From NCBI GenBank assembly GCA_949358305.1, contig OX442319.1:10664001-10728000 (forward strand): a DNA stretch of 64,000 nucleotides, read 5' to 3'. Under the pieces are notes generated by a model. It was given only the letters and a program-made list of their open reading frames with translations, had not been told where the DNA came from and ran no database searches. The position numbers and the translations under genes are program-made. The stretch comes from Strigamia acuminata. Lineage: Eukaryota; Arthropoda; Chilopoda; Geophilomorpha; Linotaeniidae. Shown piece by piece: positions 41,602 to 54,190 of the stretch; the first letter of the stretch is position 1, and every line of letters begins with the position of its first letter.

Positions 41602-44600
41602 TCATTCCATGAGAATATAATTTTGTAGAGGTTTCGGCAGCTTCGTGAGCCCCGTTTTAATCTGTAAGTGGCGCGGTCCGAGAGACTTCCTAATACTTTT
41701 CCAACACATGTATTTGAGTCCGTGCGGCTGGCTCCAATAGCACATCATCTTCATCTTGACCTGCAGGAAAACAGGCCCGAGCACTTGAAAACAACGCACG
41801 TGGCGGAACATTGTGCGCAGAACGTGAGAGTGCATCCGCCGCGGACTCTCGCCCATCACTTGCCCCAGCAGCCGTATCGTCTTGTCGCTGTTCTCGAGCC
41901 TCCGCTTAAGAATCACCGCCTTGAGGAACCAGTTGAACGCCGACAGGTCTACCGCGGCGTGCGCGGCCAGTGGCGGCGCCTGCTGGTCCAGCGGCGCGGC
42001 CGTCTTCTCTTTGGCTTCGTCGCCGTGCCAGACGGCAGCGCCGTGGTTCAACAGCAGCTGCGTCAGTTCGGCGCAATCGTCCAAATACGAGACGCTGTAG
42101 GTGAGCAGCGTCCGTCCTTCTTTGTTCGTGGCGTTGGGATCGGCGTCGCCGGCCAGCAGCACGCGCGCAAAGTCCACGGCCGCATCGTACGCGCCCACCT
42201 TCAGGAAAGTTCTCAGGTAGAGCAGCGGCGTGTCGCCCATGTTGTCCGCCATGTTGAGGTCGGCGCCACAGCGCATGAGGAGGACCATTGATTCTTCCAT
42301 GTTTGCGCGGTGTCGGAGAATGTCGCCTGGAGTGAGAGTTGGGAATTAGTGGTTGGTTTGATGAGGTTTGGGGGTTTTGGGTTAGTTACCTAGGAGGATC
42401 ATGTGGAGTGGTGTTTGTCCTCCGACGTTTTTTTCGTTGACTTTGCCGCCGCGGATGCACATTTCTTGCAGCCATGCGGCGCTAGTGGGGAGAGTGCAAG
42501 CGACGTGGAGAGAGACGGTGGGGAACCTCTGTTGATTGGAGATAAATATTTGTTAATGGTTTGTTTGTGGGTTGTTGGATGGAGATTTTGTAGTTGGGGT
42601 GTTGTGTGTGATAGGTGTTGGATGAGCACAATGCGAATGTTATTAGGAATTTGGGAAATTGCCGATATATTTACAAGTTTTTGGGAAATTGTTGGGAAAG
42701 TGTTGGGAAATTTTTGGGAAATCGTTAGGAAATTTTTGGGAAATCGTTAGGAAATTTTTTGGAAATTTTTGACCAATTTTTGACAAATTTTTGACAAATT
42801 TTTGACAAATTTTTGACAAATTTTTGACAAATTTTTGACAAATTTTTGACAAATTTTTGACAAATTTTTGACAAATTTTTGGGAAATTTTGAAAATTTTT
42901 TTGGAATTTTCTGACAAATTTCTGACAAATTTCTGACAATTTTCTGACAAATTTCTGACAAATTTTTGGGAAATTTTTGACAAATTTTTGGGAAATTTTT
43001 GACAAATTTTTGGGAAATTTTTGACAAATTTTTGGGAAATTTTTGACAAATTTTTGGGAAATTTTTGACAAATTTTTGGGAAATTTTTGACAAATTTTTG
43101 GGAAATTTTTGACAAATTTTTGACAAATTTCTGACAAATTTGTGACAATTTTTATAATTATAAATTTCTGACAAATTTGTGACAAACTTTTAGCAAACTT
43201 CAACAAATTTTTGACAAACTTCAACAAATTTTTGCCAAATTTCAACAAATTTTTGCCAAATTTCAACAAATGTCAACAACTCTTAAACAAATTTTGATTT
43301 CTGAGAAACTTCCAAGAAATTTCAAAAATTTTCTACAAATATCCAAAAATTATTAATAAATCACAGACACCTTTCACAAACACTTCCTAAACTCCCCATT
43401 AAGACACTCCTGACTACCCACAACACCAATCTCAAAATCTTATCCATTATCCCACAAAATCACCCAAACCCACAATCTAAAACAAACTCCAAACCCAAAA
43501 CCAACAAATTACCATTCTAATGAATAATGATCAACAACAAAACAAAACCAAAAAAGGACACAACAACATCGGTCACTGCCCCCTCTCCACCAAAAAAAAA
43601 ACCAAAAAAAAAAAACCCAAAAAACCCAAAAAAAAAACAAAATCAAAAACCAATTAACATTTTCTCAACAAATCAAAACCCGCAAAATTTTCAGATGTTT
43701 TCCACATTGCACTTGTGACTCCAGGAAGAGTTCCACTTCTGCCCAACAGAGGTCATTGACAGGTGAGTTAGATCAGCGCACTCTTGCTGTTACAACAAAT
43801 TTTCCTTTCCTTCCTTCCTTCTCTTTAAAAAAAAGCGAAAGTAACCAAATAAATAAAATTAAAATTAAAAATTAAAAAAAAAAAAAAAAAAAAAAATTAA
43901 ATAAAAAATTATTATAATCTGCACTCACTTCCTATTTTCACTTTTATTAAGTGTTTCCAATTACTGCATGTGCTGTTATTAATTTAAAATAAATAAATAA
44001 AACAAAATAAAATTTAAAAAAAAAAAAAACAAGGTTCATGGAACCTCCTAAATTCCATGATCTCATTCCACTCATTGAAGAAAGGAAAGTAAAGTAGGAA
44101 AAGACGCAAAAGATGTTCCCTTTCTATTGATCAAATGTTTCAATAAAGGCCTTAGCAACCGTTGCTATGACACTTGCAGCATCTTTTTATTATTAAAAAA
44201 TAATTTATTAGTAGAAAAAATTTTTTTGTTTAAATATTTAATCGAATATCTAATTAATTGATTTTTTTTTTTAAATATCACTCGCTGGACATCAATTTCG
44301 CGTCCTTATTTTAAAACGCACTGAGGTCATTGAACCTTCATTGACTGCCTGACCACCGTTATACTCCCAAGCCCCTACAGCTAACATCTGCTGCCTCTTC
44401 CTCAATCATTTTTTGCGGATTATTTTAAAGAAATTGTTGTTTTTTCAGACTTAAATGCAATAATAAATACCTGATTTTGCAGTGAATCCAATGTTAAATC
44501 AGACGTATAACTCATGAGTAGTTCGGCCATAGGAACACTGTCGGAAATGCATTTCTTCAGTAACGAATTTTTAGGCTCTAAAAATAATTTAAAAAATATT

Positions 44601-46869
44601 AAATACACAAAAAATAATTACTCCGTATTTTATAAATTATTTTATCATTTTAGACATTGTTTTTATCATTTTAGACATTTTTTTTTATCATTTTAAACAT
44701 TATTTTTATCATTTTAGACATTTTTTTTTATCATTTTAAACATTATTTTTATCATTTTAGACATTAATTTATTATTTTAGACATTCTTTTCTCATTTTAG
44801 ACATTATTTTAATGTTTTAGACATTATTTTTCTCATTTTAGACATTATTTTTCTCATTTTAGACATTATTTTTCTCATTTTAGACATTATTTTTCTCATT
44901 TAGACATTATTTTTTTCATTTTAAACATTATTTTTATTATTTTAGACAATATTTTAGATTATTTTAATCATTTTAAACATTATTTTTATTATTTTAGACG
45001 ATATTGTAGACTATTTAAGTCTTTTTAGACTACTTTTATTATTTTAGACAATATTTTAGACTATTTTAGTCTTTTTAGACTATTTTTATTATTTTAGACA
45101 ATATTTTAGACTATTTTAGTATTTTTAGACTATTTTTAATATTTTAGACAATATTTTAGACTATTTTTAATATTTTAGACAATATTTTAGACTATTTTAG
45201 TCTTTTTAGACGATTAAAGTCATTTTACACTATTTTAGTCATTTTACACTACTATTTTAGTCATTTTACACTACTATTTTAGTCGTTTTACACTATTTTA
45301 GTCATTTTAGATATTACTTTTGTTATTTTAGACATTATTCAATGTATTATTTTATCCTTCTTCTCTATAATTTTATTATTTTATTATTTTATGTATTTTA
45401 TTATTTGTTTTTGGATTTATTTTTCTTACCTTGATACAGCAGTCCATCGCCATCGTAATGTGCAAGGAGTTCGGCTAGAGGAATGCCGAGCATCGTGCTG
45501 GGATCGCGGGTGGTGTGCAGCCTCATGAGTCGATGAGATACGGGATCCCTCATTAGATGTACGCGACTCTCGCCTAAAAATTCCCCGTTCACTTCGACGT
45601 GCAGGCCGTGCAAGATGTTGCACATCGCTCCACCGCCGCCATCACTGGAAATAATTTATTTTTAAATGATTAAATATAAATTTAAATTTTTTTCTTTTTA
45701 AAAAATTCGAAATTCGGAATTTTTGAATTGAAAAACTCGAAGATTGATCACCGTTTGAGTAGGGGTGGTCAAGGGTGAGGTGCCCGTGCAACCCGCAGCG
45801 CGTGTCTCCAAAGAAAGAGGAACGAAACCTGTGCAAAACACCGAGGGAAGAAAGAGGGACGGCCCCTAAACGCCCCTAACCCCCCTCAACCAACCTCAAA
45901 AAAAAAATTTTATACACATATACGGATAAAGGAAGCGCACCCCTCGACCATTTCACCATTAAACATGAGGAGGAGTGAGTTTTGACGACCAAATTAATAG
46001 AAAAATGTAAATTTCGCTATCAAAATGGAACATAAATGGTCAAAAAATCGTTTCAACGTGTGAAAAATTGTCAAAAATTAAACACATTTGACGAGAAATT
46101 GTCAAAATCGACTAAAATTGTCAAAAATTCGCCTAAAATCGGCTTAAAATTGTCAAAAATCGACTAAAATTGGCTTAAAATTGTCAAAATCGACTAAAAT
46201 CGGCTTAAAATTGTCAAAAATCGGCCTAAAATTGTCAAAAATCGGCCTAAAATTGTCAAAAATCGACCAAATATTGTCAAACTAAATAAATTCGTTCAAA
46301 ATCCTTCAAGACTCGAACAAATTCGCTCAAAAGCCGTCAAAACTCGAACAAATTCGCTCAAATTGTCAAAAATCGAACAAATTCTCTCAAAAATTGTCAA
46401 AACTCGAACAAATTCGCTCAAAAATTGTCAAAACTCGAACAAATTCGCTCAAAAAATGTCAAAAATCGAACAAATTCGCTCAAAAAATGTCAAAAATTGA
46501 ACAAATTCGCTCAAAAACTGTCAAAACTCAAACAAATTCGCTCAAAAATTGTCAAAAATCGTAAAAAATCGACCAAAAATACACAACCAACAAAAAAAAA
46601 CAAAAAAAAAAAAAACAATACGAAACCTAAAAAATCAACCGGAAATTATCGAAAAAAAATCAATCACCGCCCAAAAAACCCGAAAAAACCCCCAAAATCA
46701 CCAAAACCCGGTCAAAATCGATCCAAACTCGAACAAAATCGATCCAAACCCTCACAAAACCAACCCAAAACAATCAAAAACCAACCCAAACCCCGCAAAA
46801 TTACCTCCTCCTCCTCTTAATGAGCCTCCGGTTGGCCGCTATATCATCGTGCGTATCCAAGAGCAACAT
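41602..46869 (-). CDS. Ankyrin repeat and SOCS-box protein, about six exons (about 440 aa)
   Basis: ASB-type substrate receptor for cullin-5 ligases. Predicted exons in transcription order: 46869-46805, 45828-45752, 45644-45430, 44577-44471, 42528-42390 and 42326-41602. Ankyrin-like repeats are [58 protein letters not shown] and the following [12 protein letters not shown]. The C terminus is a SOCS box: [14 protein letters not shown] (BC box for Elongin C) and [10 protein letters not shown] (Cul box-like). The last three junctions keep frame. The 45752/45644 junction is off by one base with the canonical GT donor, so that boundary may be wrong or hold an indel. The first exon start is a guess ([20 protein letters not shown]). 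Two introns are filled by minisatellites. I do not assign a specific ASB number. Confidence 0.8.
42650..43275. repeat. 11/22-bp minisatellite in SOCS gene intron
   Basis: Unit TTTTTGACAAA (11 bp, 42770-42880) and its dimer with TTTTTGGGAAA (22 bp, 42960-43120), plus degenerate edges. Confidence 0.9.
43276..44470. other. Rest of SOCS gene intron
   Basis: 43280-43700 is strongly A/C-rich on plus. There are poly-A runs at 43585-43645 and 43870-43895 and a TTCC run near 43812. No exon seen. Confidence 0.5.
44630..45355. repeat. 21-bp minisatellite in SOCS gene intron
   Basis: Unit near TTTTAGACATTATTTTTCTCA, 21 bp in the best part (44820-44905), grading to TTTTAGACTATTTTAGTC variants on the right. 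Confidence 0.85.
46020..46570. repeat. 21- and 31-bp minisatellites in SOCS gene intron 1
   Basis: 46080-46275: unit AAATCGGCCTAAAATTGTCAA (21 bp). 46290-46560: 31-bp unit built on AACAAATTCGCTCAAAAATT. The flank to 46800 is A/C-rich. Confidence 0.85.
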
Positions 46870-46989
46870 CTCCACCTTAACCAAATAGCCGCTATTGTGA
46901 GCGCGTACGGAGCTGCGAGCATTCACGTGCCGTGTCAGAGGAAGAGTGGATCAGCACTCGCTCTGCCACTGCCTCGTGCCATTCTGTCG

Positions 46990-47300
46990 GGAACCACAAG
47001 AGCGTTCACCCCTGTTGCTCCTCGCTAGTGGCGCCCCTCGTGTCCCTTTGTTTGCTTTTCGTGTAGTGAAAGTGGAGGAGCCCGAGTGGCGGGCCAATCA
47101 CAGCGCTCGACGCGTATTTTTCGCTTCTCCATCTTTGCCCGAGAAAAAAGGACCCAGTTTTGGTCGGCATGCAGTTTGGCCATACTGACCACAACCCCAA
47201 AGTGCAATAACCTTCGGGTTCAAAGGTCACTCGAAGCCACTACACCCTGAGAAAAAAGTCATGGCGGACCCCTCGCTATTGGCTTTTCGCATTAACACCT
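46990..47300 (-). promoter_or_regulatory. Putative promoter of the SOCS-box gene
   Basis: GC-rich, CpG-containing block upstream of the first exon, with an inverted CCAAT word (GCCAATCA at 47093-47100 on plus, ATTGGC on the coding strand). No TATA box. Confidence 0.4.
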
Positions 47301-47339
47301 TGGAGTTTCGTGTTTTAGAATAAATACTGAATAATAGTC

Positions 47340-47965
47340 GTTTTGGTTCGGTTGTGGTCAGTTTGGGGTCAGTTTTGGTCAATTTTTTTTTTGTGGATTG
47401 GGTTTTATTTTTATTTTGGGTTTTTGGATTTTTTATTTGGAGTTTTTGGGTGTAAAAGATTGATTTTTTGATTTGGGGTCAGTTTGGGGTCAGTTTGGGG
47501 TCAATTTTGGGGTCAATTTTGAACAAAAATTTGCTTTTGTTTAATTTTTTTTTTTTAATTTCAAAATTTGGTGTTTTTGGATTTTTTAGATGGGGTTTTG
47601 AAAATTAAAAAAAAATTAATTGTTTTTCGTTTTCTGGTCACTTTGGGGTCAATTTTGGGGTCAATTTTGGACAGAAATGTGCTTTTGTTTAATTTTTTTT
47701 TTTTAAATTCAAAATTTGGTGTTTTTAGATTTTTTGGATGGGGTTTCGAAAATTAAAAATAAAATTAATTTATTTTTGACTTTCTGGTCAGTTTGAGGTC
47801 AGTTTGGGGTCAATTTTGGTCAAAAATGTGTTTTTGTGGTTTTTTTCCTTCAAAAATTGTTTTTTTTTAATTTTTTCGGAAAAGGGGTTTTGATAATATG
47901 AAAAATAATCATTTATATTTAGTTTGCGGTCAGTTTCTGGTCAGTTTAGGGTCAATTTTGGTCAA
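47340..47965. repeat. About 150-bp tandem repeat with GGTCAGTTTGGGGTCA words
   Basis: Three to four copies, each starting with GTCAGTTTGGGGTCAATTTT and ending with a poly-T and ATGGGGTTT stretch (47470, 47635, 47785, 47930). Confidence 0.75.
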
Positions 47966-50275
47966 AATTTAATTATTTTATCCAAAAACATTTAAAAAAA
48001 ATTTTTTCGAACGGAGTTTCAACTTTTTCTTCTCGACGGAAATCGCCAAACTCTTGGCCGCAACAAGTCAACCCTTTCCCGCCCAAAACCCCAACATCGT
48101 CCGTCCCCACAAAAACTCCAACAAAAAAACCCAAAAACCAAATTTTCCCCATTTTCAACCAAACCCCACAAAACCCCCCAAAAAAACACCAAAAACCTCC
48201 AACACCCCTCCCTTAATCGCCACACCAACACAACAACCCCCATTTCCTCATATAAAAAAGGGCGGGATCACTCACTCACTTTTCCATCATCCTGCTGTCA
48301 CTTAACATGGATGGGGCTTGGAACATTGACGGAAGTGAACCCTTTGTACACCACCAAAAAAAATAAAAAACGGGGGGTGTTGTGTTGGATTGAAAGGGTA
48401 ATCCGAGCCTCGTCTCCAGACCCGCCCTGGTTCCTTGACAGAGGGGTATAGAAGGGTTGTGAAGCAGTGGGTTTGCTCTCACTGAGGAACGACAAGTTTT
48501 TTATTTAATGGAAAGAGAAGGGTCCCCCCTTTGTGCAAATTAACCCCTTTTCTACTCCTAGATATTTGAAACTTTTGTATATGCAGAAAAGAAACAGGAG
48601 GGAGAGGTAATGGACAGATTGGACACTGATAGGTTATCAAAGGGATTTTTTGGGGGGTACCGGATTTTGGGGGGTACCGGAAGAGGAAATGAAAATATAT
48701 TTTTGTTTTTGGATTTTGTTTTTGGGATTTTTTTTTTTTTTTTGGAAAAATAAATTGTTTTATTGTCGTTTTAATTTACAGCTCTACACCTGTGGTATAA
48801 GTCAACGGCCCTCCAAAGGGGCAATTTACCTCACCCTATAGGACAATGGACTTGTGCGCAGGTGCGGGGGTGGGTTGGAGGTAAACTGTGGGTACAAAGA
48901 GATTTTTTTTCTTTATTTTTTTTTTCATGTTTTTTTTTTTTTTTAATGTTTTATATTTTTTTTTTTTTACTTTTAAAATCCATGGGTAACAACAGCAGCT
49001 GTTACTAGAATTTTTTTTTTTTTTTTTTTTTTTTAAAGGAAATTAAAGATGGCTTCCATTTTTTTTTTCTTGTTTTTTGGGAAAGTGAAGGTTGAATTTA
49101 AAACAGAAAAAAAAGAAATTCCTATAAAAAAAATGGTGGGTAATGTATTTTTTTTTCATCCAGAATTTGAAACAAAAAAAAACCTAAAGTAAGACAAAGC
49201 GGCCATGTTGGTTTTTTTTTTCTATTTCTTTTCTTTAAAAAAGAAAAAGAAAAAAAAGAAATGGCATATTGGCCTTAAAAATTCACATTTGAAACCCAAA
49301 AAAATCATTACAACAATAAATGTCAGCCATATTGTTTTTATTTCCAACAGAATTCACGTTTTCAAACTAAAAAAAAAACTAAAAAAAAAAACTAACGACA
49401 ACTAAATTCTTTTATTTTCTCTTCGTCTGTAAAATTCAAATTCCAACCAGAAAAAAAATCCTGACTAAATGGCAGCCATATTGTTTTTCAATGAAATTAT
49501 TTGTTGCAATAGCAAATCAGCGCCATTTCTAAGTGTTGTGTTGTAAAACTGTGTCGCCTGTCAGTAAGCACAAACTTACAATTTTCGACATCGTTATAAA
49601 TGAAATACGATGTCACGTGCATATTTAAATACATAAAAGGCCTAACTGACATAACACGTTTACAAAACACCACGGATAGACGATAGTATCATTTTCGTAT
49701 CACAAAAACTGCAATTTACGCATTTATTTCCGATTTTCGAAAAACATGCATCAATAGCAGATTTTGGCTTTATATTGAATATAAATATATTGCATGCATT
49801 TATGCATTCATCCGGTCTCTACATCATCTTAAACATAAACTTAAAATTTAAAACGTTAATTCGAGTCCTGAATTATGAAATCTAAACATTGATCCGCCAC
49901 TCAATCCTCTGACCCTTGCAAACAAAGAAGGTAATAAAATGAGGTGTAAATATAAACATATAACATCCGTCGAGTGGTGTAATGTAATGTATTGCTTCTC
50001 GAGTGTTGTCGGGAACACGAGAAACGGGCGAAAACTGACGCCAACTTGGTAATTAGAGTCGTAGCGAGAGAAATTATAGAAAACAAGGATCGAGGCCACC
50101 CGAAACATCTCTCTTGGACAGTCGGTCATTAATTAAGGTTGCAACTAAGTAGAAAGCGGCACGCACACATCACTGTCCACTGATAATGTGTAATGCTCAG
50201 CTGCTTGCCTGCCATCGGTGCTGCGGGTGGAATAAATATTGGAAATCGTTAAAGGACTTGACGTCTATCTTATAG
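47966..50275. other. Non-coding, low complexity
   Basis: 48000-48240 is A/C-rich. A TATAAAA box at 48249-48256 is followed by a short ORF (MDGAWNIDGSEPFVHHQ from 48307), a promoter-like but unsupported arrangement. 48900-49400 is full of poly-T/poly-A runs. A 120-bp segment at 49710-49830 recurs at 54890-55010. Confidence 0.35.
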
Positions 50276-50689
50276 TTATGGGATGGACGGAAGACCAAGT
50301 GCTGAAGGGTTTATCAATTGTTGGCAGCTTGTGATTAGTTTGTTGTTGAAATTTGTGGATGTTTTGGAGGTTTTTGTTTTGGTTTTTAAGTTGGTTGATT
50401 TTTTTTTTTGTTGGGGAAAATGGTTTTTTTTTTTTTTTGGTTTGGGTGTTTTTGAGGGTTTTGGTATTTTTTTTTTGGTTATTTCTGGAGATGTTGGTTT
50501 TTTTTGTTGTTGTGGGGTTTCGATTAAGTGATTTGGTTTTTTGTTCTTTTGGGGGTGTTTGAGGCAGTTGTTTTTTTCGTGGTTCAGTAGTTGTATTTTT
50601 TTGCTGTAAAACGTGTTTGTTTTGTTGCAAAATTGTTTTTTGTTGCAATACATACATGTACCGTTAACTGTTTCGTTGCAATATACCGG

Positions 50690-51025
50690 TAACTGTTTTG
50701 TTGCAATTCACAACTGTTTTGTTGCAAAAATTGTTTGTTTTGTTGCAAAAATTGTTTGTTTTGTTGCAAAAATTGTTTGTTTTGTTGCAAAAATTGTTTG
50801 TTTTGTTGCAAAAATTGTTTGTTTTGTTGCAAAAATTGTTTGATTTGTTGCAAAAATTGTTTTTGTTGCAAAAATTGCTTGTTTTGTTGCAAAAGTTGTT
50901 TGTTTTGTTGCAAAAATTGATTGTTTTGTTGCAAAAATTGATTGTTTTGTTGCAAAAATTGATTGTTTTGTTGCAAAAATTGATTGTTTTGTTGCAAAAA
51001 TTGTGTTTTGCTGCAACACATAACT
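50690..51025. repeat. 21-bp minisatellite
   Basis: Unit TTTGTTGCAAAAATTGTTTG plus T, exact 21 bp period over about 15 copies, preceded by a G/T-rich tract from 50290. Confidence 0.9.
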
Positions 51026-52025
51026 GTTTTGTTGCAATAATTGGTTGTTTGTTGTTTTTCCAAAAACATTTCCTGTTTTCCCAACAAAATTTTCATTTTA
51101 CATCCCAAAAGCCGATTAAACTCTACACCAAACAATTCCCTTCATTCATTTTATTTCTCAAAATAATGTTATTCTCCCCCCCACTAAAACTTCACTCTAT
51201 TAAAAAAAAAAAGTCACCAACCACCATTTATTTTTATTTCCCCACAAAATATTCTTCCATCTCCAACTATTCCACTTTAAACTTTCCCAACCCATGTTAG
51301 CAATAGCACGAAAACGAGGCCATCAAAATATCTATAAACCAAAAAACACATCCTAATAATCTCCCCTAAACACACCCAATAAACCACTATAAACGTGACA
51401 AAAATGGCCGCCAAAAAACCCAAAAAAAAACCAAAAAAAACCAAAAAAAAAAACCAAAAAACTATCACTTTCCCTTAATTTCCGTTAATTTCCCTTCCCC
51501 ATCTTAAGAAAATTCAAATTAAACGATTTTTCTCTTCGCGCTGCAACATTCCTCATCAATATTCAATTTGTTTTCACCCGATCGACTTTTCCAGCAAACT
51601 AAGTCAGGTGTCGGGTCTCAAAACGTCCATCAGAGACACGTGATCACGCGCATTCCAAACGGAGGCTGCACCAGCAGCAGGGTTCATTGACATCAACGGT
51701 TTCCATGGAAACTTGGAGCAAAGATGCTGCGCCTCCCCGTCACCTGGCACAAGCCTAACGCCAAATTTAGATGCAATAACAATAAAAGGATGATAATTTT
51801 TGTGTTAATGTTAATCAAAATGGGGAAATGTGTGTTGAGAGTCGGGGTTCGTGGCAGGTGGTTGACAGCGGGGCTGCCGTGTAGATTAATTATCACTTTG
51901 TGGGGGTTGACTGTGGGGAAATTGCCAAGCCCGGATGTGCTGGTCACTGGCACGTAACGGTGTGGGGGAGAAAATTGGAGGAAAAAAAATTGAAATTTCA
52001 GTTTTTTTTTAGGGAATATTTTTAG
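51026..52025. other. A/C-rich tract, then conserved-looking non-coding block
   Basis: 51056-51480 is A/C-rich. 51590-51960 is balanced in composition and contains the perfect palindrome GTTTCCATGGAAAC (51699-51712). No gene seen. Confidence 0.4.
51699..51712. promoter_or_regulatory. X-box-like palindrome
   Basis: GTTTCCATGGAAAC is a perfect 14-bp palindrome, differing by one symmetric base pair from the canonical RFX X-box (GTTGCCATGGCAAC). No gene start is seen nearby. Confidence 0.35.
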
Positions 52026-52029
52026 AATA

Positions 52030-52860
52030 TTTTTTTTTCCAACAAATTGGTGTGTTTTTAAAGCAATTGATGTTTTTTCGAGAAATGGATGTTTTTTTAT
52101 GAAGAAAGTGATGTTTTTTTATGAAGAGAGTGATGTTTTTTATGAAGAAAGTGATGTTTTTTCAAGCAATTGATGTTTTTTCTGAAGAAATTGATGTTTT
52201 TTCAAGAAGTTAATGTTTTTTTCCTGAAGAAATTGATGTTTTTTCAAGAAATAGATGTTTTTTTAAGCAATTGATGTTTTTTCTGAAGAAATTGATGTTT
52301 TATCAAGCAATTGATGTTTTTTTCTGAAGAAATTGATGTTTTTTCAAGCAATTGATGTTTTTTCTGAAGAAATTGATGTTTTTTCTGAAGTAATTGATGT
52401 TTTTTCTGAAGAAATTGATGTTTTTTCAAGCAATTGATGTTTTTCCTGAAGAAATTGATGTTTATTCAAAAAGTTAATGTTTTTTTCCTGAAGAAATTGA
52501 TGTTTTTTCAAGCAATTGATGTTTTTTTCAAGCAATTGACGTTTTTTTCTGAAGAAATTTATGTTTTTTCAAGAAGTTAATGTTTTTTCCTGAAGAAATT
52601 GATGTTTTTTCCTGAAGAAATTGATGTTTTTTCCTGAAGAAATTGATGTTTTTTCAAGCAATTGATGTTTTTTTCAAGCAATTGATGTTTTTTTCTGAAG
52701 AAATTTTTTTTTTTCTAGCAATTGACGTTTTTTTCTGAAGAAATTTATGTTTTTTCAAGAAATTGATGTTTTTTCTAGTAATTGATGTTTTTTCTAGTAA
52801 TTGATGTATTTTTAAGAAATTGATGTATTTTCAAGAAGTTGACTTATTTTCAAAATTGTG
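52030..52860. repeat. 20-21 bp minisatellite
   Basis: Units of TTGATGTTTTTTCTGAAGAAA and TTGATGTTTTTTCAAGCAA interspersed, about 35 copies, followed by an A/C-rich tract to 53280. Confidence 0.9.
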
Positions 52861-53443
52861 TTTTCTTGAAAAAATTTTGTTTGTATGAAAAAATTTCGTT
52901 TTCCTGAAAATATTTCGTTTTTGTGAAAAAAAAATTGTTTTCTAGAGAAAAATTCTAAACTACCTTCACTTGGACCTCAAAAAATCCTCCAAATCCCAAT
53001 CAATCATCACATAAAGTTTCCACAGTAAAAAATCTTCTCTTCTCTTTACCCAACAAAAGCTTCACTCCTCATTATTGAACCTTCAACTTCACCACACAGC
53101 ACCATTTTACCACCTACACTATTTCCACAACTTCCACCACAATTCTTCATCTCTTTACCACCCCAACCACCAAATCCCCAACCCAAACAAAACCCACAAG
53201 CACCCAAACCTACTCTTTTAACAAACTTCACCACCTAAACTCAACGCACCAAACTCCCAAATCAAATTTTCACAACCCACACGCTTCAAAAGTACATCCA
53301 AATGTAATTGCGTTGTATTTTGAAATGCATCGAGTTTCACAACAACGCATTTTCTAATACATTTTAGCGAAAATACCGTAAAGCTTCAAATTGCAGCCCG
53401 GGTGTGTATTTATTCGTCCGAAAACATTTAAATATGTCTATTA
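52861..53443. other. Non-coding
   Basis: A/C-rich to 53280, then ordinary AT-rich sequence up to the MITE. No gene seen. Confidence 0.45.
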
Positions 53444-53998
53444 CCATGTTTACATGGTCATAGTTTTCCAGATAAGTGAATATTCGGATTTTATTTATCT
53501 GGATAACCGTTTGCGTTTACATGATGTTAGTTTTCTGGTAAACAGGACGTCATACGAGAATTACCCATACTGCCCTTTGATTATCTGGAACAACAAAATG
53601 GCTGTTGATCCATTTCAACCAAACAAATGAAATGGTGGTTAGGAAAGAGATTTTTGCTCGAATCTTTGCAATGGTGCCTAATATGCAAATTCTGATCCCA
53701 AAAATGGTGGTTTTAGCTGATTTCGGTACCAAATGTCGTTAGTACGTAGGCCTAACGTATATTTACTACAACGATCCGACCATATCTCGATCCAAGTTTT
53801 TGAATTTTCGCATCCATGGGTGTTTACATGCAGTTTTCAATGCGCAAAACGCACAAAATCTAGCTCGTACAACTGGAATTTAGTTTTCCAGATAAGTCTG
53901 TCTTTTCTAGAAAACTGATTTGTTTACATGATCAGTTTTCCAGAAAAGTAAAATTCGCATTTTCACTTATCCAGATAACTGGGTACATGTAAACATGG
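53444..53998. mobile_element. Tc1/mariner-type MITE, 555 bp
   Basis: Inverted ends CCATGTTTACATG and CATGTAAACATGG, extending imperfectly through CCAGATAAGTG / CACTTATCCAGATAA to about 35 bp. Flanked by TA on both sides. Internal copies of GTTTACATGAT plus AGTTTTC suggest sub-terminal repeats. No transposase. Confidence 0.8.
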
Positions 53999-54159
53999 TA
54001 ATTGTTAATTGCTGAATGTTAAATTGTTATATACAAAATATAAAACGACGTGCTTTGATCACTCTATGTGAAATCAAGATGGCTGAAAATCAAGATAATC
54101 AAGAAAAGCAAAAATGGCAGTTTTGAATAAGAGCCGCGGCTTTTAATCATGAAAATACG

Positions 54160-54190
54160 ATAAATAAATAAATAAATAAATAAATAAATA
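54160..54190. repeat. (AAAT)n microsatellite
   Basis: About seven AAAT units. Confidence 0.9.

Noticed and set aside
42643-43269. 208-codon ORF of Ser-Lys-Ile-Cys-Gln-Lys-Phe repeats
   Set aside because: Intronic 11/22-bp array.
48781-48860. Possible exon between TTTACAG and GTGCGGG
   Set aside because: Only one frame is open, no linked exon, and the surroundings are poly-T rich.
50584-51300. Long ORFs on both strands rich in Leu-Gln or Asn
   Set aside because: Frames through a 21-bp minisatellite and flanking low-complexity tracts.
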